Shown here one piece after another: positions 1-13,300 of a stretch of DNA of 64,000 nucleotides (the first letter of the stretch is position 1; the number at the start of each line of letters is the position of its first letter). Source of the stretch: Plecoglossus altivelis (Eukaryota; Chordata; Actinopteri; Osmeriformes; Plecoglossidae); contig BROE01000009.1 of NCBI GenBank assembly GCA_036571765.1, positions 6,738,652 through 6,802,651 on the forward strand. The letters run 5' to 3'. Under the pieces are notes generated by a model. It was not told the origin of the DNA. It made no database searches and saw nothing but the letters and a program-made list of their open reading frames with translations. The position numbers and the translations under genes were made by a program.

Positions 1-691
1 TGCATGTGCAAAATGTTGCACATGCAACCAAAATATGACCAATATAACCAAAATATGCCTATAATAAAATCAATTAAAGGGAAAGGATACACACTTGCTG
101 ATGGGGACACCTGCTATTTTCTCTACAACCTTCAAAAACGTTTATGTTCTTCTAAGGAGTAGTCTTCAGTGTAAAAGCCATGGCCTAAGTGACATAGGGT
201 ATTCCACAATTTATATATAATATAAGGCAAGGCATAAAACCCAAACATCATATGATTCAGAGTTTTAGCTATTTCTCTTTAGTTCTTAAAATTAAATAAA
301 GCCTGGTGACGATTATTTCCTAGTGCAGCACTTTGATATTCACTTGCTCAAACGTTGAGTGTTCAGCTTCAGCTGTTATCTCTGTAATGCTGTGCTGCCC
401 TCGTGAGGACAAGCATTCGCATTGATCCGAAGTCCTATGGGCGTGTCTGAAGTGTCCTGGCCAGGCCCGACAAGCCTCTAGCGACACTGCAAGGACTATT
501 GGACTAACGACACACATTGTCTGAATATTAAATCACGTGAGTCTTAACACTGACAACGAACATCAGACACACGTACCCACTTGCTTGTGCTATTTTCAGA
601 GTTGGGAAAACAATTAGGAAGCCACATGTGTAGCCTAATGGTATAGCTTTATCTTACTGTGTGTCCCATCAGCTAACTATTCAACACAAAC
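1..691. other. Non-coding DNA, left edge
   Basis: AT-rich unique sequence. The only open frame of any length (- strand, about 65 codons) has no recognisable domain, and I see no splice-bounded exon. By synteny it would lie between an nkx2 gene and pax9, but no homeodomain coding sequence is visible here. Confidence 0.6.
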
Positions 692-743
692 GGGGGAAAG
701 CTCAGTGGTAGAGCATTTGACATTGGTTCCTCAATTTTAATCC
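692..743 (+). pseudogene. tRNA-Cys-like relic (or tRNA-derived SINE head)
   Basis: The stretch begins GGGGGAAAGCTCAGTGGTAG, continues AGCATTTGACATTGG and ends in TTTTAATCC. The first part matches the acceptor/D-arm of eukaryotic tRNA-Cys, including an A-box-like AGCTCAGTGGTAGAGC. The anticodon arm is missing, and the T-arm/B-box (expected GGTTCAAATCC) is broken, so it cannot fold as a working tRNA. An A-rich stretch (about 780-800) follows, as behind some retroposed copies. It may be a lone tRNA pseudogene or the 5' head of a SINE. I see no second copy in this window, so the SINE reading is inference. Confidence 0.6.
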
Positions 744-3700
744 ATGAATGAAATGAATGTATCAAACACCTGTTTTGTAAAAAAAAAAAAGAGAAAAAAA
801 AGTGAAAAGCTGGAACCTGTCGATTTCGTGTCATCTTCATCAATTAGGCTGATGTGTATGTGGTCCAAAGTAGCCGCTCTAATATTGGTGATAAAACAGA
901 CAGAATTAACAGCTATAATAATACGCTTAGCACTTGTTGTATATATAATCAACTGAAGTTACTGTGAATATTACACATTTGGAATCAGCATTTCTATTTC
1001 TGTTTCTATTGGTGGCTACAGGCCACCAATGCCCGACTGACCTGAACTCGTTTTTTAAGAAGAAAAAAACGTTGGATTATCTTGATTATAACAAATTGGC
1101 CTACTCAGTTATATTCCTGCATCAACAAGCATGGGGGTCTGGGGGAGAAGGTGTTTATAAGAGGTCGTATGTCTGAAATGAATTTTACACTTTTTCTATG
1201 TTCTCACCCATTTTTTGCAAATAAGCGTCATCGTATATCGTTTCATAATAACCATTAAACTTAGTAAGAGTGTTTTCTTCGAAGCGAAATAACAAACGAT
1301 TGTTACATATTACTACCTAAATTTTCAGAGCATGCTCTCAACATTAGCGTTCGTACTTATCTCTTAATAACTAGACCCGCTTAAAAAGCTTATCCGAATA
1401 CAGAAATGTAATCATTGTTCAAGACCATTTTAAAATAAACTTTAACCAGAATAATTGAGTTATCACGGTAACCTACACAAAAGTTGTAAATACTACCGGT
1501 GCTGAAAACGTGTTGAATATGCCACATTACACTTGGCTATGATCATTTTTATGTTATATTGTAAGTGGTTAAACGTAGTTCACATGATGCCAGCATATTG
1601 CCTACATATATCCCAGTTTCAGTTTAGCTTCTGTAAAAGAAATACATATATGTGCACATTTACAGTCGATAGTATATATAAACTGTATACATACAGTATA
1701 CAGTAAATTACAAAACTGTATATACAATAAACTGTAGGTCTATATGAATGACCTTTCCCCCTCCAATCTCCAAACCAGTCTTTACACACCCATGTATAGC
1801 CTTGTTTTAGGGGGTTGGTCTGGTGTTTCCTCTGAGTATTTCTGCTTAAATTGCACTTTACAATTTATGACCGTTTCGGAGCTCAACTTAAACTACGAAC
1901 ATTTTCAAGACTCGCATTAGCTACAATGACTTTGGGGAATAGCCTGAAAAACTAAGCTCCATCGTACAATGTATTCTACAATCAATATAGTCTTAAGATG
2001 CTTTTGGCAAAGTCCGCCCTAGTGCATCCCTGTTGTAGGAGAGTTTAATTAAAGAGGCTTAATTTTATGATAAGACTCCAAAAATAGGCCCAGGCCTACT
2101 TTTTCTGATTTTACAAGGCTCTAAGAATGTTATCTTTACCACTCGAGGGCGCCACTGGTTAAGAAATTAAATAATACCGGTGCGCAACCATCAAACATGA
2201 TACAAACGAGAAGGACGGGTCGGGAAAGATCCTTTGTTTTAGGCGAAGGTATATAAACCGATTGGCTCGCGGGTTACTGGGGGGTGCATCTGTTTTGGTA
2301 GCCTACCAACCTGAATCATTATAGACTAGTCGTTCCCATGCTGAATGACGGTCGTTGTGCCCGTTACCGCTTGCTGCCCCCGTGTCATTTCGTCTTGCCA
2401 ACCTGGTGTGGTTGAGGTTTAACAGGAAGAACCTGGATATGTTCACTTAGGTTAAAACAGATACAAACACAATGTCATCACATCATGTAGTTTACTGCGG
2501 GTACATGTTTTATTGTATAGATTAAGTAAACTAACCTGTTCTAAAAATCCCTAGACTAATATCCCAACTGCGTAGCTTTCTGTGCTTGATGTGAAATGCA
2601 AGAGGCAGCCTTTCGAAAAACACAGCATCTCACAACTTTTCAGACTTGGGTTGGTATTTAAAATCAGTCTCCTCAACCTCAATCAGAATAGGTTAGAAAC
2701 ACAAAAATGTGGTCGTCGCCCTACATGATTTAGGCTCCACAAAACTCTGACTAATGACTCAGCCATGTTGGACACTTCAGAAAGAAGATGATCAGTGATC
2801 CTTGTGGTTATTTTGTCACGTCTAATCAAAGAATAGCCTACAATAATACCTTCTTGTACTCTTTCTTCATCACAGCTGACCACAACTCAAAAGTGCTCTA
2901 AATTTAAATCTCACGTTTTCAAATTCTCCAATCCCTTTAACTTGACAAACATGGCTCCACATTAGAGAGGAATGTCAAATTTAATACTAATGAATTCCAG
3001 GTGCTAGACTAGCAGATGTCAAAGTGATGGATGCTTAAAAGTGTCGTAAATATTGTTTCTTTTGTCCTTCTCACGTGAAATCCAGCCCTCTGAAACACGA
3101 CTACATACATCGTTAACCTGCGTTCGTCCTCATTAAGGCAGCACTAAAGTTACAGGGCCACTCAACCTTTGAGAAGTGTTAACCTGTTAAAGGGCTTTAA
3201 TGGTGTCAATGCCATTTAGACGACAAAGGTGGGAATCATCAATGGGTGCGTTAAACCGCTCGACCAACAAGGCATTCGCTAGGCAGCAGTAATATGATCA
3301 TATCCTAACAGATTTATAAATTTTGATTTGAGAAAAGACTTTCCAAAACAGTAATTGACCGTACATCAAGCGATTAGCTTGATTGAGGTTATTAGGCCAC
3401 ATCAGATGGGGAAACATGCTGCACTGTCCTCATCACTGCTAAATCTGATCTGGAGAGCATTACGTCCATACGTCAACACACTGATTCTTGGTTCACCACC
3501 GCATCGTCACCACGACATAGAACATGGGGATTTATAGAGCCGGACCCAAATCCAATGCTAGATGGAACAGCTCGTGGCTCAAATTATATGTAGACGAGTT
3601 TAACGGATGAGCAGCCTCCTTTAAATCAGTAAATCATTGTATTTAAGTTGTACATGCCATCCAATCATATGACAATAATGACAATATTAACAACAAAACG

Positions 3701-6700
3701 ACTACCAAGCAACGAACAGCGTAGGCCTACCACTACCAATAGGTTTTATAGAAAGATAGCTGAGATACTAAATCCTAATAATGTTTTTAAATCAAGATAA
3801 TAATAGCTATTATAGAATAATGATTATAATCATATAACTTGGTTATCATAATGCCTTGTTAAACGTTGTGGTACAGAATTAGGAATACATGCACATAATA
3901 CAAAATTTCGTTAGGAATAATAACGCTTTTTAAGTAACTCGAAACTTTTTGATACCTGTTCCTTTTTTGTCTATAATTTATTGATATGGGGCCATGATGA
4001 AATGAGTATCAATAGCGAAAATAGTCATGCTTCAATGATCAAAATGTCTTCCCGTGACCAAATGAGTAGCCTCGGTCATGGTTAAGGTGTCGGTAGCCGT
4101 TGGACGCTAAGAGTAATTGTCCATTCACTGTGGCTATAGTGAAGGCCTTAACTGCTTTGTAGGCCTGACTGTATTGCAACTGGATAAGATGGGCCATTTC
4201 CAACCTGCAATAATTCGCTGCAAACGTTCACGACATGGCTAATTCTTTCCACGTTTGTGAGCTACAAACTACACAAAGTAAATCTACAGTAAAGTAAATC
4301 TACAATGGAAGGACTTTCTTAATAATGTACCCTTTCCCATGGACTAAATTCACCCCAATTTAACAATCTCACAACTTTTTGGTCGAATACTGGTTATAAG
4401 ACTAAGGAGAAGGCAAACATTTGGACCGAGAAATGTAGGTTTTAGGTAAAAGTTTTTATCTGCGTGTTTCTATATCAGTCACAGGATGCCATGGTTTTCA
4501 CAAACACTTTTTAAAATGTGAAAAAATAAAACCGATCACACAATGTTACGAGTTTGAATAGTTCGCGTAACTCAAGAAGAATCACTGCCTGAAGCTATGC
4601 ATTAAATAACTGTTAGTGCTGCATTGGACAACTTTAAAGTAAGCTATAGTTTGATTGCTTAGGCCAGTTGCGTCCCCAAAATAGAACTGCTATACGGGAC
4701 TTTGTCTCTGTCAAAAGAAGATCTCTCAATTAATTATGTTTATGTTAATCTAATCTGAAAGAACAGAGTGCGTAAACAAATGGTCGTAGCCTACTAAGGT
4801 GACGGTAGACATAGGCTAACCTATTTCCATAATACAAACGAATAAATGCCATGTCAGCAATGTTTTCGAGTTAATTATTTTTCATATAATACGAACTTTC
4901 GATGTAGGCCTACGATGGCTATAGACAGATAAACTGTCCTCAGTTAATTTAATTTGTAATCCGCACGTTGCTCCAATTTGCTTCTTAACAAATATTTAAT
5001 GCAGCAGTTGATTCAATTGACGATAACCTTCAGTAAATGTATGCCTCTATGAACTGTTGTAGCCTATGCGCATGTGAAGGCAACGAGGATATATCCACAA
5101 ATAAACTAAGATAACCAAATAATCAGTCTATGGGAGATAATATTCTCGGAGTATAAAGAAAAAGTTAAGGCCCTGAAAAAATATAATTCCGAAGTCTATG
5201 TTATCTAGAACTAGATTTTCTGAAAATCCTCCAACTGTTTGGCAATGAGTGAATATTAGTCATCAATTTTACAGACACTGCAGCTTTGAACTGTTCTAAA
5301 ATGCAACATCTGCACCAAACACTCAGAATAGGTTACCTGAGATACCGTTTGTGCTCTGGTGGGGGGCGCTACTGATGTTGAGACACACACACATACTAGA
5401 ACAGGACCCAGCCAAGTCCACTTTCTGTCCCATTTAGGAATTTGAATGGACTTCGTCATGAAGATGCGTAAAATAAAGGTTTACGGTAGACTGTGATTAG
5501 AAAAGCGAAATGAAATTAACGTAGGAATCTATTTTTTTCAGTGGTTTTAAACCTTGGGAGTAAAAATAGCCCCCAGCGACAGTGACTAGCTGCTAAATAG
5601 AAAGAATAAGCTCATTTAGACCCAGGCTATTAAGGTGTGTCAATACTATAATCACCTGTAACTATGTGCCGCTTCGTATGAACAGCCAGGAGAGGACAGG
5701 AAGGCAGAGGTTGGAAGGTGTTGGTGTATCCAGAGCCGATAGGTCAGGCCTCTACGAAGTGCACGGTATGTTTGGACTAAAGACAGTGCTACCAATTATA
5801 ACGGACTTGTTCAAAACAAAGCTTTTAGTTCCAGCAAACACTTAACATGAGATCATCTTCAGGGATGAATAAAATCAATAAATTATTAATCATGATCCAC
5901 ATTAGGCTCTGATATTATTTGTTGACGTAATTTAGTCTTTAAGGACCGAATGCTATGTCTATGTTATCTCATGTTAATATCATTAACTCGTATTATTTCA
6001 CTCAAGTCATTCTTTAGATCAAATCCCTTTCAATTTCTCATGTGAGCGTCATATAAAACAAATAATATCCCATGTATAATGCAAGGCATGTGACACGATT
6101 CACAGGATCTTTTTTGATTCATGGTATGGATGCACTTAAACTTGTATATTACCAACCGAATACACATAGTTTTATATTACTGATTTTGATTGATAGTTGT
6201 GGTCCAAAAACTAGATTAATTGAGAAAGAACGTTAAATTGTACACGCTGAAAGAACAGACAAAATCCCATTTGCCAGATCATGAGTGATTGTGATTCTTT
6301 GACGAGCAGTTTAACGTATTAGCCTTTGATAATTTTGAATTGGTGATTTGCATGGTTGCGTAACTGCCGAATTGAATAGACACATTCTTTAGAATTTCTT
6401 TGTGATGAAACTGAGTGAGGAGCAAGGAGAACTGATGCGATTCTGAATGAACGGAAACGTATGGCAAAAATATAACACAGGTAGGTCTATATCTTCCAGC
6501 TGTTGAGTCTGACAAAGTAATCTCGTGTTTAATTTGATTATTTTCATTGTAATCAAAGTTCACAGTTAAGCAGTCACGTCCTCGATGACTGATACTAATC
6601 ATGATCTTGATCACATTTAGCGGGGTCAACTTTTGGCAAGATAGTAGTTGATAATGAATACAAAATATATTTACACGAATTGCGTAGATATCAATTTAAT

Positions 6701-8690
6701 GAGTGTGAACTGCATCAAATAACATTTCTTGAAACCTAAGAATAACAGTGCATTCATTTTTCTTTCAAATTTTTCTAAATAACAATTGTATGGATGCAAC
6801 AATAACATTCTAAAAAACGATTATTATTATTATGACGATACTACTATTACAATATGTGCAAAATAAATACACATTGTGAATCAGCCGTTGGTAAGTGCTA
6901 TGCATCCATCAGTGGAGCAACCGTATTTTGAAGGCAATACTACACGATCTCTGATGACAGATTCTTCAGCACCGTAAAAAATCAATTTCACATTGGTCTT
7001 CACGCTCATCATTCACAGTGCAATTCTCTTCTCAGGTTAGTGTCAATCCAGGATGACTTGACTCAAAGAAAATTGAGACATAAATCATACTCCCCCGATG
7101 AACACCGGTTGCATCACAGAGAAAACACTGACAGGTTTTAAGTAGGTGTGGTGGCATGCGCATTAGACTGCGGCCTTGTTGTCACAGACTCGCTTCTGTA
7201 AAGATTAGCATGTAAATTGAGCAAAGCAAAGGACATCACAATACTTCCTGAAATGTCATATCCTGCATATCTTTAAATCCTGAATCACAGGACAGGGGTA
7301 CAGGTATGGGAATATCTGTTGGTTTTACCCTCAAAAACGAGAAAGCGAGGATCAACAAACCCTAACTGCCCGGGGAAGACCTCTGATCGCTTGGATGTGA
7401 CCCTTTGTTTTTTCAGCCATCAGAAACACCTAAATGGAAACAAGCCGAGTACGTTTTCCAATGGTAAACATTATCCTTAACGCGTTAGGGCCAGTGGTGA
7501 GGGGGCTGGAGGGAACGCTCTCACAAGGAACACCCATACACCGAGAGAGCGTGACAGGGTGCGTGTACTCTACGAATTAGATAAAGAAAGGTCTCTGTCA
7601 CAAGTGTTTGTGTCTTGGTGACACAGTTGGGACCTGTATAGCAGGGTCCATCAATGTGCACACATGTAATGTAATGTAATTGTATACACATGTATTGTGT
7701 TGAGTTGAGCTGAAAGTTAAGCGAGTGTTTATATGGCCTTGATCCCCGATACCATTTCAACGTAGCATGCAGACAAAGTTTACGTGTTTGCAAAGAGTCC
7801 CTTTGCAATAGTGAATGTGACCGCGAGCTCAAGCCGAACCGAACTTTCAGAGTTAGAGTTAATTTACAGTTCTCATGTAAACAGGAAACAAAGATTCGGA
7901 TTACTTGCGGATATATACTTTCCGTTTGTCAAGTGTTTGAAATGTATTCTGTGGAAGTTATTCATGCTACGTAAATAAATGTCACATGCAAACAAGACGA
8001 AGTATGATGTGTCTTGTCTTTTTGCGTTAATAACACATGCAAATGTTTTGCTTATTTAATTGAAATTACATCCGTTTAGAAATTTTGAAATGGTCCTTTT
8101 GGTACCTTAACACCTGAAAAGATGTTGAACACTTGCAGATCCATTAGTAGGGTCCATGTAGTTTTAAAATACAAATATGGGCCATTGTAGACATTTTACT
8201 AGATAACGTGTTTGAATGGAGGCCGACAGCATGCTTTGCAAAGACGGAACATGTTTGATAAAGCAAGCAATATTGCATAATAACTAAAGGAACTGCAAGA
8301 TTGGGCACTGCACTGCATGATATCGGCGACAGCCTACAGGCCTACGTCGGTTACAAGTGTGCTTTTGATGTACATCTCGCACAGGCACAAATATTACAGG
8401 TTAGCTGTGCATCGCTGCATTTACTGGATTTCTTTAGAGAAAACGTAAAGTACAATGTAAATGATCAAATCTAAATGTATAATTTTCCTCTACATGTGAT
8501 ACCATGCTCTTGGACAGTAACACAAAGCTTTTACTATAAGAATATTTTTGGCTTCCACGTACATTTTTTATTGATAACATTTACATTTCAAACACATTGT
8601 TTTCCATGATCCAAAATAAACCTGAATATTTTTGTCTACTTACCATTTTAGTGTGTAGGTTTTAACAATTGTAATTCATGGTGGTAACCT
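744..8690. other. AT-rich intergenic DNA upstream of pax9
   Basis: About 8 kb without a supportable exon. Open frames are short (116 codons at most, - strand 6279-6629) and look like chance in AT-rich DNA. Visible structure: a perfect 9-bp inverted repeat at 1008-1030, a TATA/GTATA-rich patch around 1665-1740, and GTAGGCCTAC palindromes at 3721 and 4904. Simple repeats are strikingly rare compared with the right two thirds of the window. It probably contains pax9 control sequence, but I cannot delimit elements without comparison to other fish. Confidence 0.5.
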
Positions 8691-9056
8691 AGTCTTTCGT
8701 TTGTTTGGAAGAGGGAGAAGCGTACCAAAACGTGACATGTCATGTCAAAGTTTCAGACCAATTGAAACGCTACTATACACAGAGCTAAAATGTGATTGGT
8801 GGGATGATCTTCACAGAGGGGAGAAGTTTGGAAGTCCGGCCCATGAATTCTCCAGATTGAAATGTAAGCCTGTCTCCCTTGCTATCAGGAAACAGAACAC
8901 AAATTTGTCCTTCTCGCAACTATCGTCCTTGCACCCGTGGCGCGTGAGACCATTTATTCTCGCTTAACAGAAGTTTGGACACCAGCAAAACTGGACTCGG
9001 GACTGGACGGACAGCGTAATTCCGATATCGCAATATTATTTTGTGGAATTAACACG
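8691..9056 (+). promoter_or_regulatory. pax9: Probable pax9 promoter and 5'UTR zone
   Basis: The few hundred bases before the pax9 start codon carry two CCAAT boxes in opposite orientation: CCAAT at 8758-8762 and its complement ATTGG at 8795-8799. The later part must include 5'UTR, because exon 1 contributes only four coding bases. No convincing TATA box was found and the transcription start cannot be fixed from sequence alone. Confidence 0.35.
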
Positions 9057-9060
9057 ATGG
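9057..9060 (+). CDS. pax9: pax9 coding exon 1 (ATGG)
   Basis: Only the start codon plus one base of codon 2 is coding. The donor GTAAGG follows directly at 9061. The context AACACGATGG is a good initiation site. The 5'UTR part of this exon extends leftward to an unknown start. Confidence 0.9.
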
Positions 9061-10277
9061 GTAAGGTCATAAAAATGTGTTTGTCAATGATGAAGTGTAG
9101 TCGACACTCCGGCATGACTGTGGTATAGAGATAAATAAGTTACAGTAAACATGGAACAGCCTTAACGTAGTTTACAACTTTAAATTCCACCGGTACTTTA
9201 TGAAAGAGCGGTTTCATTTGCGTCCATTTAGGATTATCATGGACGATACAGCCAAAACGAATGGCCGATGTGTTTTATAAAGAAACATGGTGGTGGGCCA
9301 TGTTTTTACGCTACTCCATCTGCTTAATGATAGATCCGCTACATCATAACTACATAAAACCATAGGACAACTCTTCCGATTGTAGGACTATTTGTTACGA
9401 ACCAAATGCACATATGTGTCACATATGATGAAGTAAAATTAGTTGCCGTTGGTTATAGCCTAAGGACTGTTATGACTGAATTTGACGTTTTAACGGGCAA
9501 CAGTTCATTTTGTTATCTCTATACTTGTTTCCATGCTACCAGAGCCAGCCTTTGGGGAGGTGAACCAATTAGGTGGTGTTTTTGTTAACGGCAGACCTCT
9601 GCCCAATGCCATCCGGCTCCGGATTGTAGAGCTTGCCCAGCTGGGAATCAGGCCTTGCGACATAAGCAGACAGCTCCGGGTCTCTCACGGCTGCGTCAGC
9701 AAGATACTAGCCCGGTACAACGAGACTGGCTCTATATTACCTGGAGCGATCGGAGGCAGCAAGCCACGGGTCACCACGCCCACAGTGGTCAAGCACATTC
9801 GGACATACAAGCAGAGAGATCCTGGCATTTTCGCCTGGGAGATTCGGGACAGGCTGCTGGCTGACGGCGTCTGCGACAAATTCAACCTTCCGTCCGTCAG
9901 TTCCATCAGCCGAATTCTGCGCAACAAGATTGGGAATCTGAGCCAGCAGAACCATTACGAGTCGAGCAAGCAGGCGCCTCACCCACCACCACAACCTACG
10001 TTGCCGTACAACCACTTATACTCATATCCAACTCCCATCGCAGCTACTGGAACCAAAGTACCAACTCCTCCCGGCATGCCCACCCTACCTGGACACATGG
10101 CTATGCACAGGATATGGCCTTCTTCGCACTCCGTCACAGATATTCTGGGGATTCGATCAATAACAGAGCAACAAAGTAAGAACGACGTTTCGTATGGAGT
10201 GGGCCAGTGGCTTTATAAATTAAACAATTCTGAGTTTTTAGCCCCCGTGGAGTGTGTGTGTGTGTGTGTGTGTGTGT

Positions 10278-10321
<44 letters not shown>

Positions 10322-13300
10322 GTGCGATTTGAATAGTTAGGTCTAAGTACATCTTTGCGCAGGTTTCAAGATTATAATCTACAAAAAATACGCAGAAAGA
10401 GATGTTCAAATGTAGCAAAGCAGAATTATTCAAGGGCTCTCTCAATGTTATTTTGAGTGTTTCGAAAGGGTACTTTAGCAGTTGAAATGACTGCAAAGAA
10501 ACATATGGTCTAGGTCTTTTAGTAATAATTAAAGATGTGGAATATTAGTGAGATAACGAAGGGAAGTAGCAGTGAGGGGATGCATTGAAATGCAGAATGA
10601 CGTGTCTTGCAGCCAGACATTTTGTGGGCAACTCGTTTTGTCTCCTAACACTCATCCAAAGACTCAAAAATGTTCAACTAATTTAGTTGAAGCTATTTTT
10701 AACCCCACCTTGAACAATCATATTGTTATTAAGCTGTGACGTATGTTGTGTATAGACTAATGTTGTTTCCTAAACAGATGTCGTTGAAGTATTTGTGTTT
10801 TCCCTAACTGTTTTGGAAACAGTGAAACATGAGCCGCCATAAATCATTATTAATGGGATTTAAGGTGTTGCGAATGCCATCTTTTGGTTCCATGTTTCTT
10901 GCGGGAAATATAAGAAATTTGCCAGTTGCCAATATGCATGTGTGTCTGAAGAGTCTTCCAAAGCACCAATGTACATGTTCCCTCGACTGCGAGTCTGGAG
11001 GGCTCGGCCTGTCAGTATAGGCCCAGTAACCTAACTTAGACAAACAAAACAACAAGATATCGTTTCTCAAAGGAAACACAGATCTCCGTGAAGAACTAGG
11101 AATAGTGGGCGGAATGTGTTCTCAAAAGCTGCCTTTATAAACAATTTATCCATTTCCAAATGATTAACAGATGTTTGCGGCAGGTTTTGAAAGCCGAAAT
11201 AACTAAACGTACAGTCAATGACTTCAGGCCTTTTAGCGCCACAGTCACTTCACCAGCCTCTGATACTGGTGATCACTATTAATCTGCACTAATGATAAAT
11301 GTCTGTATTTGTACTTGAACCAGTAAATTCTACACCTGACAACATAGAAAAATGTAAATTTATGTTTTAGGCCTGGCTTCTTCGATGCGGCTTACACTTT
11401 ACAGACTATGACACGCACGCTCGAGCGCAAAACAGTGTTCTTACGCTATCGATAAAAACAATCAATAGGCTAACTTTAGTTTACTTTAATGCAATTTTGA
11501 ACAGTCAAATGCCAACACGTTATAGCTTGTCAAAGTCAATTACAATAATAATGTCTACAATAGTCAATAACAGTTTTCGGAAGTAAAATAAATTGTCTAC
11601 GTTAAAGGAAATGTGTAAAAAAACAAACAAACAAACAAACAAAAAAAACAGACTCATTGACCTTCTCGAGTTACAACATTGGTGGGCTAGCTTTTCCAGT
11701 TTTGAACAGTGTATGATATAATACCCATCAAGCACAAAACGGGAAACGGTTAGAGCAAATCTAATTTGTCGCCACAGGAAGGCGGTGGGTAGGATATTCA
11801 TGGCTATTACAAGAAAGAATAGTCTTATTGCATTCCATTTTGACTGCAGCTTAAGCTTGATCAGCGGAGCACACGGACGTGCGCGCGCACATACACACAC
11901 AAACGCATACACACGATAACGAACGGATGGCACAGTCTGTGGTTAAAACTAGGTCTATAGTATTTCAGAATGTCTGACTCAATCAGACTTTTAAAAAGAA
12001 AGCATTACACTCACTGTTATTCAAAAATTCAAGGTGTTTGTCGGTTTTACGTGACAAATAATCTCAATGTGTAGAGGCCATGGTGTGGACCAGCTGAATA
12101 CGGGGAAGGGGTGACCTCCCCCTGTTTAGCGTGAAGGCTTCCTCGTGTCTTCTCTGACTTGCTTCTCTCTCCTCTGTCTGTGTTTTGCCCCCAGTTAGTG
12201 ACAGTCCGTCCTATTCCACCGCCAAACTAGAGGAATGGAGCGCTATTAACAGGACTAACTTTCCTCCAGCAAGCTCTCCACTAGTCAATGGCTTGGATAA
12301 AGCGCATTTAGAACCCGAAGCAAAATACTCTCAGGTAACAGGAAACTTCTCTTTTGTATCAGAATAAATCCATAGTCTGAATGACCCCCAATCTGAAATG
12401 AGAAAAATACAAATCTCAAATTACTAGCATCTAAAGTAAATTATGATGACCTTGAAATTACTTTTTTCAGTATATGATTTTTTTTGCTTGGGTGCACTAT
12501 TGCGGCTACCTACTTATACCTGCTTTATTCATTATAATAGATAGTGAATGGGCTACCATAATTTGTGATTGCGGCCATTAGGCCCACAGTGTACACAGAA
12601 ATGTGAGGTGCGGAAGTTTTAGTATTCGGATCACTATGAACTTGACCACCCCTCAACGACAGGTAAACAACACTGTCATCTGGACCTACTTTTTAATTGA
12701 AAATACTTACAAACCGATAGTCACATTATGTAAAATTAAAACAAAAACAACATCTTAGCTTAATTTTGTGTTTTCGTAAATGTTTTGTTTCTAACTACGC
12801 GAACTGTCACGAGGATAGTCTACTTGCAAGGGCTTCATTAGGCCTTACAGTATATTGTGAATTATTACTAAGAGGCCTAATAGATAACGATGTACATACT
12901 GATTATAAACACGTGTTGTACATAATGAAAACGTTAATCTTAAAAAGTATATCACACTCTTATAATGTAATTTAAAATATAACCTGTTTATTTATAGCCT
13001 ATTGTTATTGCAAATAATTTGTTTACTAAAAGTCCGTCTGGAAGGGAGGGAAAAAAGATATATATTCATCTGTATCTATCTCATTGCTGTTGATTATTGT
13101 CATATTACAGAAAAAGTAGTTTTAATGACAAACAAAAAGCAAGCTGACCACGTCCCATTTCAATGTATTATTAGCATTTTATTTCATGCACACATTTTGG
13201 GCATTATTGTTATGCGATTTCTGTACAGGGTTGTATAACTTCAATTGCCCAAAGAACTGAAATTGCCTATAGGTTTAATACGGTCATCTTGATCAACTGT

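Noticed and set aside
1..9056. An nkx2 homeobox gene upstream of pax9
   Set aside because: Expected from synteny, but no homeodomain-coding sequence is seen on either strand; it probably lies left of the window.
9685..10015. Antisense frames opposite the pax9 paired box
   Set aside because: They mirror the GC-rich conserved coding exon and have no domain of their own.
9533..10279. 248-codon open frame as the pax9 protein
   Set aside because: It starts at an intronic ATG and runs past the exon 2 donor into a TG repeat, ending in Cys-Val repeats. The spliced model matches Pax9 throughout.
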